Assembly (NCBI GenBank): GCA_002067405.1
Contig: MVRP01000073.1
Coordinates: 1-18,281 of the forward strand
Reading direction: 5' to 3'
Length of the DNA: 18,281 nt
Origin: Syntrophorhabdaceae bacterium PtaU1.Bin034
Lineage (GTDB): Bacteria; Desulfobacterota_G; Syntrophorhabdia; Syntrophorhabdales; WCHB1-27
In this document: positions 7,409 to 14,422 of the stretch, in pieces
How the letters are laid out: each line of letters begins with the position of its first letter
Position numbering within the stretch: the first letter of the stretch is position 1
Program-made: the position numbers and the translations under genes
The notes under the pieces: model-generated
The model's input: only the letters and a program-made list of their open reading frames with translations
The model's database searches: none
What the model was told of the DNA's origin: nothing

Positions 7409-7735
7409 TCATCCCTCCTTTCCGAGGCCCTTGATACGGTCTGATTTCCCAGAACCATTATAGCGTCCGGGGTTCACCTCATCACTGGCGGTTCTCACTA
7501 TCTGCGACGCTGATGTGGGAGGGCTCAACCGCCTCCTGCACACCCGCTGTGTCTTTTTTTCTTGGCTCTCACACATCTTCGCAAGGAGCCACTCGTCGAT
7601 CTCGGCCAGCCTGAACCTGGCGAGCCTGCCAATGCGGTAATGGGGTATCTCCTTCCTTTCAATCATGGCGTAGAGCGTGGAGCGTTTTATCCCGAGATAC
7701 TGGGATACCCTCCTAATGTCCCAAAGCTCTTCCAT
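7409..7735 (-). CDS. Excisionase-like helix-turn-helix protein
   Basis: 108 residues from ATG 7735 (MEELWDIRRVSQYL); the frame is open upstream but without a ribosome site or conserved sequence. Residues 4-50 form a MerR/excisionase-type winged HTH (VSQYLGIKRSTLYAMIERKEIPHYRIGRL, then RFRLAEIDEWL), the HTH_17 or excisionase-family DNA-binding domain. The basic tail after residue 55 is low in structure. The stop TGA is 1 base from the integrase ATG inside a shared GGAGGGATGATATG, so translation is coupled. It probably directs the integrase toward excision or regulates the operon. Confidence 0.8.
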   Translation of the reverse strand: MEELWDIRRVSQYLGIKRSTLYAMIERKEIPHYRIGRLARFRLAEIDEWLLAKMCESQEKKTQRVCRRRLSPPTSASQIVRTASDEVNPGRYNGSGKSDRIKGLGKEG

Positions 7736-7773
7736 GTATATGTTCTTTTCAGTGGGAATGGGGTGGTGAGTTT

Positions 7774-8226
7774 TCACAAGAAATCGCACGTAGCGATCAC
7801 CCTGCCCAGGATGCTCGCCACGATCCTGCACGACCGCTTATCCAGTTGTATCTGTCCATCGTGGCCGGCAAACTCTATCCAGAACAGGTGGTTCTTTCCC
7901 AGCCGTACGATGCTCAATTCCGCACCGCCCACCTGATAGGTCCCATCGGTGTCCAAAAGATTGCCGGTAAACGAATTCAGGGTCTCCATGAACCGGATCG
8001 CGTCCAATGGGTCGGAAAGCACTGTATATCCCCAATGGGACAGACACTGAAAGCGGTTGCGGAGCTGGACGACCCGCACATTATTCGTATACTTGTTTCC
8101 AATGATTTCCGCCCGGTGGCATATGGTGACGCTCAGCCTGCTTTCCAGGGGAATAGTTTGCTCTATTTCCTCGATGGTTCGTTCCCACCGCGGATTCCGG
8201 TAAAGCAGATCATCAAGGCTCTTCAT
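7774..8226 (-). CDS. Hypothetical protein of the recombinase operon, 150 aa
   Basis: I do not recognise this protein. It begins MKSLDDLLYRNPRWERTIEEIEQ and looks mixed alpha/beta, with no membrane segment and no obvious catalytic motif. An aromatic-rich middle (FQCLSHWGYTVL) and end (HLFWIEFAGHDGQIQLD) suggest a compact soluble domain. The start overlaps the stop of the upstream gene by 14 bases and the stop lies 38 bases before the excisionase-like gene, so it is co-expressed with the recombinases. It may be an accessory or architectural factor; this is inference from position only. Confidence 0.7.
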   Translation of the reverse strand: MKSLDDLLYRNPRWERTIEEIEQTIPLESRLSVTICHRAEIIGNKYTNNVRVVQLRNRFQCLSHWGYTVLSDPLDAIRFMETLNSFTGNLLDTDGTYQVGGAELSIVRLGKNHLFWIEFAGHDGQIQLDKRSCRIVASILGRVIATCDFL

Positions 8227-8695
8227 GGTTGATCTCCGTCCAGATGTTGCGGATATGGATGTAGCTGATCTCGAAGTGCTTATACGTTTTAAGGAACTTT
8301 GCGATCTCCCGGAAGCTCAGGTGCTCGTTTATGCGGAGTTGTTCCACCAGTCCCCACATGCCCATGAGTCGCTTCCGCTTCGGGCTCGACTTTTTGGTTC
8401 TTTGCGCCCGTATCCGAGCCGCCTGGATCTTCGTGATCTTGGCGACGGCCTTCAGGTCATGGTCGGGCGACTTGCGGGTAAGGCCTTTCTCCACCTGCCG
8501 CATGCTTCTTAAGGCTATACATAAAGCAGCGTAGTACCTCTCCGCCTGGTTCAAGGAATCCTCCCTGATCTGGTAACAGCTTGCGACCATCAATCCCATC
8601 GCCTCGATCCTTATGGCATCGGGTTGCCTTGCCAGCCACCTGAGCAGCCTTTGCCGTGATGCCTCATCTGTCTTTGTCAGCATGGACACCGTCAT
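8213..8695 (-). CDS. Hypothetical basic HTH protein of the recombinase operon, 160 aa
   Basis: Residues 1-80 are helical (RQRLLRWLARQPDAIRIEA ... AERYYAALCIALRSM). A strongly basic linker follows (RIRAQRTKKSSPKRKR, about 94-108), then a C-terminal helix-turn-helix-like segment (LSFREIAKFLKTYKHFEISY, about 126-145) in the style of recombinase accessory or sigma-like HTHs. It probably binds DNA. The start is only 3 bases after the stop of the second recombinase, with a poor ribosome site, so translational coupling is likely. I do not recognise a family. Confidence 0.68.
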   Translation of the reverse strand: MTVSMLTKTDEASRQRLLRWLARQPDAIRIEAMGLMVASCYQIREDSLNQAERYYAALCIALRSMRQVEKGLTRKSPDHDLKAVAKITKIQAARIRAQRTKKSSPKRKRLMGMWGLVEQLRINEHLSFREIAKFLKTYKHFEISYIHIRNIWTEINHEEP

Positions 8696-8698
8696 CCC

Positions 8699-9607
8699 TT
8701 AGCTTCCGAATAGGTAGTGGTCGGTAATGGAACCCCGCTCGTGCTTCATCTCCCAGCTTACCTCTTGCCGCGCCTCCTCATGGGTCAGCTTGTGGGCCTG
8801 GAGCTCTTCCATCCGTTCCTGAGCGAAGTTCCACCTGAACCCGTGGGTGCCTTCAGGCTCTTCCCCTGCGGCTCTGGCCGCCTGCTCCACATCGCGCTGA
8901 TACTCCCGCTCGTCCAAAGAGAACCTGCCATGCTCCTCGATGTAATGTTTCAGATCGGCATACGTCTCCGGCGACATGTTCACCGTTCCACCCTTACCGC
9001 CTTTCTCCTCGGTGTAGATGACGCCCACGGTCTTGCCGGTGAACCGATCCGTGCTCAAACCTCTGAGCTGATCCTCTTTGATGAGTGAGACGCCCTCAAG
9101 CCTGGCTCCACCTTCCGTCTGAATCCTGGCGCCGATCCGGTCTTCCTCTCGTTGAAGATTATCTATGACCTTGTGGGGGTCGTTGTAGGCCCGGTCGTGA
9201 TACCCGTCCCGGAGTTGTCCAAGTTCCTTTGCGTGATGAAGGACGTCGAGTCGCGCGGAGAAATCATGGTCGGTCTTCCCGTGGAAGTTGAGGGCCCTTT
9301 CGAGCGCCCCCAGGCCGCTGCATATCTTCTCAAGGGTCTGCTTAGCAACGCCCTCTTCGACCTTCCGTTCCATGTACGCTACTACGTGGGCAGCGGTGAC
9401 CTTTTCGAAATCCCTGACCCCGTGCTCCGCCTTGACGAATGCGCCGAAGGGGTTCCAGACCGTCTCTCTGTAAGTCTCCATGGTGCGGTAGGATGCTATC
9501 TTGCCATGGTGAGAAGACTCAGAATTCACCCTCTCTGCCTTGCTGACGCCGGCTTCAAAGATCGCCTTTGCCAGCTCGCCGGTCTGCCATTTGATCGATC
9601 CGCGCAA
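8699..9607 (-). CDS. Second tyrosine recombinase (integrase-domain protein)
   Basis: 302 residues from TTG 9607, chosen because AAGGAG lies 8 bases upstream. Sequence is far from the integrase at 6295, but the full catalytic pattern can be read: R in GGARLEGVSL (about 169), K in EEKGGKGG, H-G-F-R (HGFRWNFAQERM, about 250-253), H in WEMKHERG and Y in SITDHYLFG at the very end. The N-terminal 120 residues form a SAM-like core-binding domain (YRETVWNPFGAFVKAEHGV; HVVAYMERKV). It opens the five-gene operon that ends with the integrase. Such divergent recombinases occur in plasmids and integrative elements and may resolve multimers or act with the integrase. Directly upstream lies a palindrome-rich region that could be its target. 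Confidence 0.8.
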   Translation of the reverse strand: MRGSIKWQTGELAKAIFEAGVSKAERVNSESSHHGKIASYRTMETYRETVWNPFGAFVKAEHGVRDFEKVTAAHVVAYMERKVEEGVAKQTLEKICSGLGALERALNFHGKTDHDFSARLDVLHHAKELGQLRDGYHDRAYNDPHKVIDNLQREEDRIGARIQTEGGARLEGVSLIKEDQLRGLSTDRFTGKTVGVIYTEEKGGKGGTVNMSPETYADLKHYIEEHGRFSLDEREYQRDVEQAARAAGEEPEGTHGFRWNFAQERMEELQAHKLTHEEARQEVSWEMKHERGSITDHYLFGS

Positions 9608-9786
9608 CTCCTCACTCCTTATCGGGCCGCTTTTCCCCGGCCTGAGGGAACAATGTTAAGTCAATGAGCTTTTTTGGGAAAGCTGTAACCCCTTCCGTGT
9701 AGACCGGGACCGGAAGGCATCCCCTCCTTGCGCTCCATGCAAGGGTAGTGCACACCTCCTTAAGCGTAGAGTATTCGAGCTAAGCT

Positions 9787-9866
9787 CTAATGAAAATACT
9801 GGGGCGTTGTAGAGAGACCTTCACTCCACAACGATTTTCGGAGAGTTCCTAATGAAGATACTGGGG
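9787..9866. repeat. Two 18-bp direct repeats, 62 bp apart
   Basis: CTAATGAARATACTGGGG occurs at 9787-9804 and 9849-9866 with one A/G difference. They lie 180-260 bases upstream of the second recombinase start, a plausible place for its binding sites. Confidence 0.55.
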
Positions 9867-9973
9867 GCCGCACGCGGCCACGATGAAACGATGGTTCTAC
9901 GTAACTGCCAAAGAATAAAACCCTTTTCTTCCCCCGTCAAGTACTTTTTTCTCTCAGGCGCGTCCTGAACGGG

Positions 9974-10015
9974 ACCTGCACCGTTTCTGCGCAGAGCCGC
10001 AGAAACGGTGCAGGT
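9974..10015. repeat. Perfect 18-bp stem palindrome
   Basis: CCTGCACCGTTTCTGCG (9975-9991) and its exact complement (9998-10014), extended by one A-T pair, close a 6-base loop. No T-run on either strand. Could be a recombination site or a strong RNA hairpin. Confidence 0.75.
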
Positions 10016-10045
10016 GTGGATACCCTTATCTCTCAATGGTAACTA

Positions 10046-10077
10046 TTATGTGGGTTTCCTTTATGTGGGTTTCCTTT
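10046..10077. repeat. Tandem repeat, 15-bp period, two copies
   Basis: TTATGTGGGTTTCCTTT occurs at 10046-10062 and 10061-10077, sharing two bases. The second copy merges into the left arm of the palindrome that follows. Confidence 0.7.
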
Positions 10078-10120
10078 CTGTTTATTTTGCCTAAACGAGC
10101 AAAATAAACAGAAAGGAAAC
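10069..10120. repeat. Perfect 22-bp stem palindrome, 8-base loop
   Basis: Left arm 10069-10090 (GTTTCCTTTCTG...TTTTGC) and right arm 10099-10120 are exact complements around CTAAACGA. It begins 4 bases beyond the degenerate end of the CRISPR remnant, so on the cas strand it would form a very stable hairpin at the end of any cas/array transcript. No T-run follows. Confidence 0.8.
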
Positions 10121-10123
10121 AAA

Positions 10124-10211
10124 GAATGGGTGTGACAGGCCCCCGCAGTAGAGTGACGCCCGGTCTCTCGAAGTAAACCGCGTTGATATCCGCGTTTCAA
10201 TCCACGCGCCC
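10124..10211 (-). CRISPR. CRISPR array remnant: partial repeat, one spacer, degenerate terminal repeat
   Basis: On the minus strand the last 18 bases of a type I-C repeat (GGGCGCGTGGATTGAAAC, 10211-10194) are followed by a 36-base spacer (10193-10158) and then by GTCACTCTACTGCGGGGGC (10157-10139), which resembles the first half of a type I-C repeat and then decays, as trailer-end repeats do. The spacer length is right for type I-C. The first half of the leading repeat is missing because the sequence is fused to cas4. A short CGCG-GCGGG-CGCG stem is recreated at the junction in front of the TGGATTGAAAC handle. With no leader, the spacer could only be transcribed as the tail of the cas message. 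Confidence 0.72.
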
Positions 10212-10714
10212 GCCGCGATCAGGCCTCGCGCATCCTCGGCCGTTTGTTCCGTCTCGCGTCGAAGGGAATCGTCGAAGACCACGTCGGTCCTCCGTCGCGT
10301 CCTCCCGTAGAAGAGCGCCCCTTCCGAAACGGCTATGGAGAGCATCTCTTCGAGGCACATGGCCTGGGCGCAAAGCTGCACCGCGTCGCAATGGTCGGGC
10401 TTCGGCTTCCCCCTCTTGTACTCGACAGGAAAGGGCTGCCAGACGCCTTTTCCGATTTTGTGGAATTCGACCACGTCTGCCGCTCCCACGAGACCCAGTC
10501 GCAGGCTCCTTAAAGGCAGGCCGCGGGCGATCCGCACAGCGCCCCGCGTCTCGTTTTCTTCCTCATGGACCTTTTCGTGCATGATGCGGCCATCTGCCGT
10601 CAGGCCGCTCTCGCTCCAGACCTGCTCAATGTGAATCAGAGCGCATTGACGCGGGCAGAAGACGTAATGCTGCAAGGCGGAGATCATGATGAGGTCGTCG
10701 TCGGAAAAGGCCAC
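10208..10714 (-). pseudogene. cas4: cas4, 3'-truncated by fusion to CRISPR repeat
   Basis: From GTG 10714 (GAGG 10 bases upstream), 60 bases after cas7. Clear Cas4/RecB-like sequence: FCPRQCALIHIEQ (C20, C24), ADVVE (D80), VEYKRGKPK (E98, K100) and LCAQAMCLEEM. Cas4 is a 4Fe-4S nuclease that trims and orients new spacers with Cas1-Cas2. After DARGLIAAG (residue 169) the reading enters the CRISPR repeat (GCGTGGATTGAAAC read as AWIET...) and runs on to a chance stop at 10091. The C-terminal region with the three cluster cysteines (usually CxxC...C) is missing, so the protein cannot hold its cluster. cas1 and cas2, which normally follow, are absent. Confidence 0.88.
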
Positions 10715-10774
10715 TTAAGGTCCTCGCCGCGGTGGCCGGGGGCGGACATGCCGCCCACAGCCGTTAGCCGACCA

Positions 10775-11887
10775 CTAGATCAAACGCGTCAAGGTCACGC
10801 CCGCGAACCCGTGCGTCTCCAGCGGACCGTCCTTGGGCGATTCGATAACGTACTCCTCGAAGGATCGGGGCGTCCCGCCGGCCTCGGGCGTCTTGATTAG
10901 CTCAAAGAGCTTGTGGGCCGGGGCATTTCCCTTTTCATTGTCATGGGAGAAGACCCAAAGGCCTCGCACCGCCATTTCTCCACGGGCTGCGGAACGGTCG
11001 AAATCGAAAAGATTGGCGAGTGCGTCCCACAGGGCTTCAAGGTCTTCGGCGTTCACGCCTGTGCCTCGCGCAAGAAAAGGATTGAAGTAGCCGTGGGCAC
11101 GATACAGGCCATAAGGCACGAGTGGCTTGCGTCCCATTTCGGTGCGCTTCCTCTTACGGTCCGCTTCCTTGGTTATGGCAACGCGGGTAATGGATACACC
11201 CTGGGGAAAGACCTGATCGAGGGACCTCGCAAAGGTGCACTGCACCGGCCCTCTCACCTGCCCCGCGTTTGTCCCGGCCGTGAGAACGGCCCCGAACATG
11301 CGTATGTCGAAGTAGTCGCGGCAAAGTATGTTCTTCGTCTCTTCCCGTTCTTTGGGGGTGACACTGCGCTTGCCCTTGATGGCCTGGGCCATCGCCTTCG
11401 CCAGTGCCCTCAACTTCGCCTCCAGCGCCTTATCCGTCTCGTTGCCGCCTTTAAGTATATCCAGGAGGTCCTTTTCCTTGCTTGCCTCGCCGGCATAGGT
11501 CAGCGAGGATGTATCCGAGTCAATGAACTCCAGGTCGTCCGCTTCCAAATGGCTCAGCCATTCCAGAAGCTGTTCGTCGTCCTGAACATCAACCGTGATG
11601 GGCTCGACGCCCGTTTCCCGGAGAGCGCGAAAATAAAGGGTGTTCAATGCTGTCTTGCTCTGGACGAATATGCCGAACCTCGGCGTGACCTTGCCGTCGA
11701 CCTGCCGGGTAAGGGCGATGTAGTCCCGTATCTTGCGCTTGATGGCGACGTCGGTAATCAGCCCGTACATTGTCTCGGTGTCGACCCGGGGCATGTTCCC
11801 GGTATCGGGATCGCCATTCGGGTTACCGTTCTTTACGTCGAACAACAAGACGAATTCATGTCTTTTGCCGGGATCGGTATGTATCAT
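10775..11887 (-). CDS. cas7: Type I-C Cascade backbone protein Cas7c (Csd2)
   Basis: 370 residues; ATG 11887 overlaps the cas8c stop as ATGA. Family hallmarks are the start LLFDVKNGNPNGDPDTGNMPRVD, RDYFDIRMFGAVLTAGTNAGQVRGP..., TFARSLDQVFPQGVSITR, GRKPLVPYGLYRAHGYFNP and RSAARGEMAVRGLWVF...GNAPAHKLFEL. Cas7 polymerises along the crRNA and forms the Cascade filament. Csd2 proteins are usually about 280-300 residues; the excess lies mainly at about 85-190, an acidic, Ser/Asp-rich insertion (TVDVQDDEQLLEWLSHLEAD ... ERE) ahead of the FDIRMFG motif, in the area of the protruding thumb/finger. No frame break is seen, so it should be functional. Confidence 0.95.
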   Translation of the reverse strand: MIHTDPGKRHEFVLLFDVKNGNPNGDPDTGNMPRVDTETMYGLITDVAIKRKIRDYIALTRQVDGKVTPRFGIFVQSKTALNTLYFRALRETGVEPITVDVQDDEQLLEWLSHLEADDLEFIDSDTSSLTYAGEASKEKDLLDILKGGNETDKALEAKLRALAKAMAQAIKGKRSVTPKEREETKNILCRDYFDIRMFGAVLTAGTNAGQVRGPVQCTFARSLDQVFPQGVSITRVAITKEADRKRKRTEMGRKPLVPYGLYRAHGYFNPFLARGTGVNAEDLEALWDALANLFDFDRSAARGEMAVRGLWVFSHDNEKGNAPAHKLFELIKTPEAGGTPRSFEEYVIESPKDGPLETHGFAGVTLTRLI

Positions 11888-12279
11888 TTCGCCCCTCCTT
11901 CGGGTTTCTCCGAGTTTCGATCAAAGCGGAATTTCGCTCTCTGATGATAAAAGCCCAACGCGAAATCGGCCTGTTCCTCAAGGTTCAACGTCTTGGGAAA
12001 ACCGTCGGCCTTTTGAAGAGCCGTAGCTATGCACTCCAGGCGTACGTTGATATCCTTGCCCGCGTCTGGAAGATGGGCGACCGCCGCCAGGCTCATGAGT
12101 TTGCCGAATGTGCTTTTGGGCGCGCTCGACGCCCCGCCGTAGAAGCGATTCACGATGGTCGTCTCCAGTCTTCTCCTTGCCTTGACGTAGGTCGCAATCT
12201 GTTGCGCCTCCTCAAGGACGGCCAACAGGCATCCGCACAGATATGCCGGATTGCCGCATTCCTCATTCAATTCCGTCAT
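11884..12279 (-). CDS. cas11c: Cas11c small subunit from internal start in cas8c
   Basis: An in-frame ATG at 12279 (residue 489 of Cas8c, MTELNEECGNPAYL) is preceded by GAGGAGGG with a 7-base spacing, a near-ideal ribosome site inside a coding region. Translation from it gives 131 residues. In type I-C systems the small Cascade subunit Cas11c is known to arise in this way from the 3' part of cas8c, and both size and position match. Cas11c lines the belly of the complex and stabilises the R-loop. Confidence 0.82.
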   Translation of the reverse strand: MTELNEECGNPAYLCGCLLAVLEEAQQIATYVKARRRLETTIVNRFYGGASSAPKSTFGKLMSLAAVAHLPDAGKDINVRLECIATALQKADGFPKTLNLEEQADFALGFYHQRAKFRFDRNSEKPEGGAK

Positions 12280-13743
12280 TCTTTCTCCCTCCTCGCTATC
12301 GTAGTAGAGGCCAAGCTTGATCGCCGCCGCAAGGGCCTGCGGCCACCTGTCGTCCCACAGCCGTTCCCTGCTTTTCCGGTTGCGCTCCCTCAACGCGTCC
12401 TCGTTGGGGAACAGCCCGCCAAGCCGCTGCGCGGCCGTAACATGGAGCTCGCCCGGTGGGTAAAACCCCGTATATGCCGTCCGTAGAAGCGCCCTTGTGA
12501 GATTTGGGTTCTTGCTGCCAAGCGCGTCAAGCATGCCGCCAATGGAGGCCGGGAAAACCGAAGTCCCGTCGTAAGCGACGATCTTGGCGCCTTCAAGAAA
12601 CTTCCTGAGCCGCTCTTTGAGATCGCCGAGCGACACCTCTATCCATTCCCGCAGGGCGATCCTTCCGACATTAGGTGAGACAACCGCCAGATAAAAGGCG
12701 AAGTCGTCGAGGCGAAGCGCTGCTTCAGTGGGCTTCCACGGGAGTTCGAGAAGCGCCAGAAGCTGAGAGGTCGTGGCAGGAGGCGCGCCATTGCCGTCGT
12801 TACGCCTTTCCGACAAAACCGTCCCAAAATTGCTTATCATTTCCGTCAAATCGAGAACCCTGTCACCCACGGAGATAGGCGAGGGGGCTTTCAGCCAAAA
12901 GAGGGCGATCTGATTCGACAGACTGTCCCGCTTTGCGCTGTCTCTTACGAGGTCCCGCCGGTGCTGCGGGGAATCGCTGAGGTAGTTGAAAGCTCTCGAT
13001 GCCGTGTCGCCGCACTCGAAACAGAGCCCGATATGGCCCCTTTTGAAAGCGCCGCTTCCCGACATGAACGAGGTGAAGGCATCGGCGTTGATGGAGTGCA
13101 GCGGCGTGTTGCCAACCAACTTCACACCCACCGGGATCCTCCCAACCAGCAGCCCTTCTTTTCCACATACTGCGCACTCTCCCCGCACTTGGCGTTTCTC
13201 CTTCTTCTCGCCGGGCGAGCTGCGATTCTTCAGTTCCTTCAGCCAGAAAGCCTTTGCCTCCGGGTGCTCAAAAAGATGCCGCCCCCGTAACGGGCCGGCT
13301 TCCGGAACGAAGGAAACCCAGTCCTTAGACAGCACTTCATCGAAGCGCGAGCCTTCCCGTGCCCGACCCTCCCCAAGCGCCGTTTCCAGCCACCTTACAG
13401 CCTCACGCAGGTCGGGATCGCTCAACCCGTCATACCTTAGAAAGTCCTTCACGAGCGAGCGGAAACTCTCATGCTTTTCAGCCGCGTGCTTATCGGTCCC
13501 ACCCTTGTTCCTGGCGACGGCCAGTGCGTACCCCGCCTCGTCGACAAGAAGGTGCGGCTGTATACCTGATGTCCGGCCGCTAAAGGGGCGGGGATACTCC
13601 GACTCCGTGGACTCCAGATAAATCCTGTCCGGCCACAGGTGCACCACCCATTTAATTGGTTCCTTATAATAGTAGAAGCCCGGGGAGGGAAGCTTGCCCC
13701 TCGCCTCAAGATCGCGCCCTAATTCCACCAATGCCCTAAACAT
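11884..13743 (-). CDS. cas8c: Type I-C Cascade large subunit Cas8c (Csd1)
   Basis: 619 residues, within the range of Csd1 proteins. ATG 13743 overlaps the cas5 stop by 8 bases. It has the usual N-terminus (FYYYKEPIKWVVHLWPDR), a zinc-finger-like pair CAVCG (C190, C193) and CFECGD (C241, C244), and Csd1-typical HVTAAQRLGGLF and NPAYLCGCLLAVLEEAQQIA near the C-terminus. Cas8c recognises the PAM and recruits Cas3 after R-loop formation. The C-terminal 131 residues are also made separately as Cas11c from an internal start. Reading frame intact. Confidence 0.95.
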   Translation of the reverse strand: MFRALVELGRDLEARGKLPSPGFYYYKEPIKWVVHLWPDRIYLESTESEYPRPFSGRTSGIQPHLLVDEAGYALAVARNKGGTDKHAAEKHESFRSLVKDFLRYDGLSDPDLREAVRWLETALGEGRAREGSRFDEVLSKDWVSFVPEAGPLRGRHLFEHPEAKAFWLKELKNRSSPGEKKEKRQVRGECAVCGKEGLLVGRIPVGVKLVGNTPLHSINADAFTSFMSGSGAFKRGHIGLCFECGDTASRAFNYLSDSPQHRRDLVRDSAKRDSLSNQIALFWLKAPSPISVGDRVLDLTEMISNFGTVLSERRNDGNGAPPATTSQLLALLELPWKPTEAALRLDDFAFYLAVVSPNVGRIALREWIEVSLGDLKERLRKFLEGAKIVAYDGTSVFPASIGGMLDALGSKNPNLTRALLRTAYTGFYPPGELHVTAAQRLGGLFPNEDALRERNRKSRERLWDDRWPQALAAAIKLGLYYDSEEGERMTELNEECGNPAYLCGCLLAVLEEAQQIATYVKARRRLETTIVNRFYGGASSAPKSTFGKLMSLAAVAHLPDAGKDINVRLECIATALQKADGFPKTLNLEEQADFALGFYHQRAKFRFDRNSEKPEGGAK

Positions 13744-14422
13744 TCTGGTCCTCCAGGCGATAGAGTTCCGAATACTTGCTTTCGGGAACGTCCATCCAGC
13801 CGTCCTTCACCTCGGCCTCGAAGAAAAGTGCCTGCGCGTAGCCCTTGACGGGTTTCTCCCGGCCTGGGCGTTTGAACTCGACATCGGTTCTTCGGTCATC
13901 CTCTACGTAAGCGACGTCGAATAGCATCGTGCCGAGCCTCATGTCAAGCGGCAGCGGCTCTTCGCCGCTTGCCGGCTCGAAATCCGCCACGAATTCCCGC
14001 GTGCCGAGGTAGGGGGTATGGTGGCACTGGCCTTTCTCCACTCGCCTCCTGAACTGGTCGAGGTACTTGTAGATCGAGTCCGTGCAATGGGGCCGCAGTA
14101 GTATCCTGGCCTCGATCAGATAGGCGACATCCTTAAGAATCAGGCTGGAGCGCTGCTGCCGCCTGTCCTCGATAAAATAAGGGCGGCTACCCTGCCGGTC
14201 GGCCAGCTCATTTCGCAGGACCACCGTCTGGCTACCCTGTCTGAGGACGCCGATTCGACTTATCTGGTAGCGAAATTCTGGGCGCCAAATTAGACTTTCC
14301 AGCACCCCCCGCGCGGCCGACGGGGTCATGACGGGATAACTGACCCTCTCCACCTTGTGTTCGGGGCGAGAGAAGCAGGCGTAAGGACCTTGGACTCGTA
14401 TTCTGGGTAGTTCAGTCTTCAT
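13736..14422 (-). CDS. cas5c: Type I-C crRNA endonuclease / Cascade subunit Cas5c
   Basis: 228 residues from ATG 14422 with GGAGG 8 bases upstream. Typical Cas5c/Csd5 sequence: GPYACFSRPEHKVERVSYPV, TPSAARGVLESLIWRPEFRY, QQRSSLILKDVAYLIEAR, RRRVEKGQCHHTPYLGTREF and EAEVKDGWMDVP. In type I-C Cas5 replaces Cas6: it cuts pre-crRNA repeats and stays on the 5' handle. The family motif usually reads (A/S)(I/L)YWKP; here it is SLIWRP, so the tyrosine reported as catalytic in some Cas5d enzymes appears to be isoleucine, while a histidine (LRPHCTD, about 116) is kept near the second catalytic site. This alignment is from memory. It starts the downstream operon half, 360 bases after cas3. Confidence 0.94.
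   Translation of the reverse strand: MKTELPRIRVQGPYACFSRPEHKVERVSYPVMTPSAARGVLESLIWRPEFRYQISRIGVLRQGSQTVVLRNELADRQGSRPYFIEDRRQQRSSLILKDVAYLIEARILLRPHCTDSIYKYLDQFRRRVEKGQCHHTPYLGTREFVADFEPASGEEPLPLDMRLGTMLFDVAYVEDDRRTDVEFKRPGREKPVKGYAQALFFEAEVKDGWMDVPESKYSELYRLEDQNV

Larger units (their letters stand above)
9608..10123. other. Palindrome-rich non-coding region between recombinase and CRISPR remnant
   Basis: No convincing gene; a minus frame at 9821-10036 is open only because it crosses a palindrome. Beyond the repeats listed separately it holds hairpins CCTTCCG/CGGAAGG (9691-9717), CCTTGC/GCAAGG (9726-9744) and GGCCGC/GCGGCC (about 9866-9880). This density of inverted repeats is typical of recombination sites, origins or transcription barriers. 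Confidence 0.5.

Noticed and set aside
9821..10036. 71-codon minus-strand ORF in the recombinase-CRISPR intergenic region
   Set aside because: It is open mainly because it crosses a palindrome and has no domain-like sequence.
10069..10120. Integron attC site
   Set aside because: The palindrome is perfect and lacks the RYYYAAC/GTTRRRY core boxes and the unpaired bases of attC sites.
10091..10207. C-terminal tail of the cas4 reading frame as real protein
   Set aside because: These codons are a CRISPR repeat, a spacer and a palindrome read in frame by chance after the deletion.
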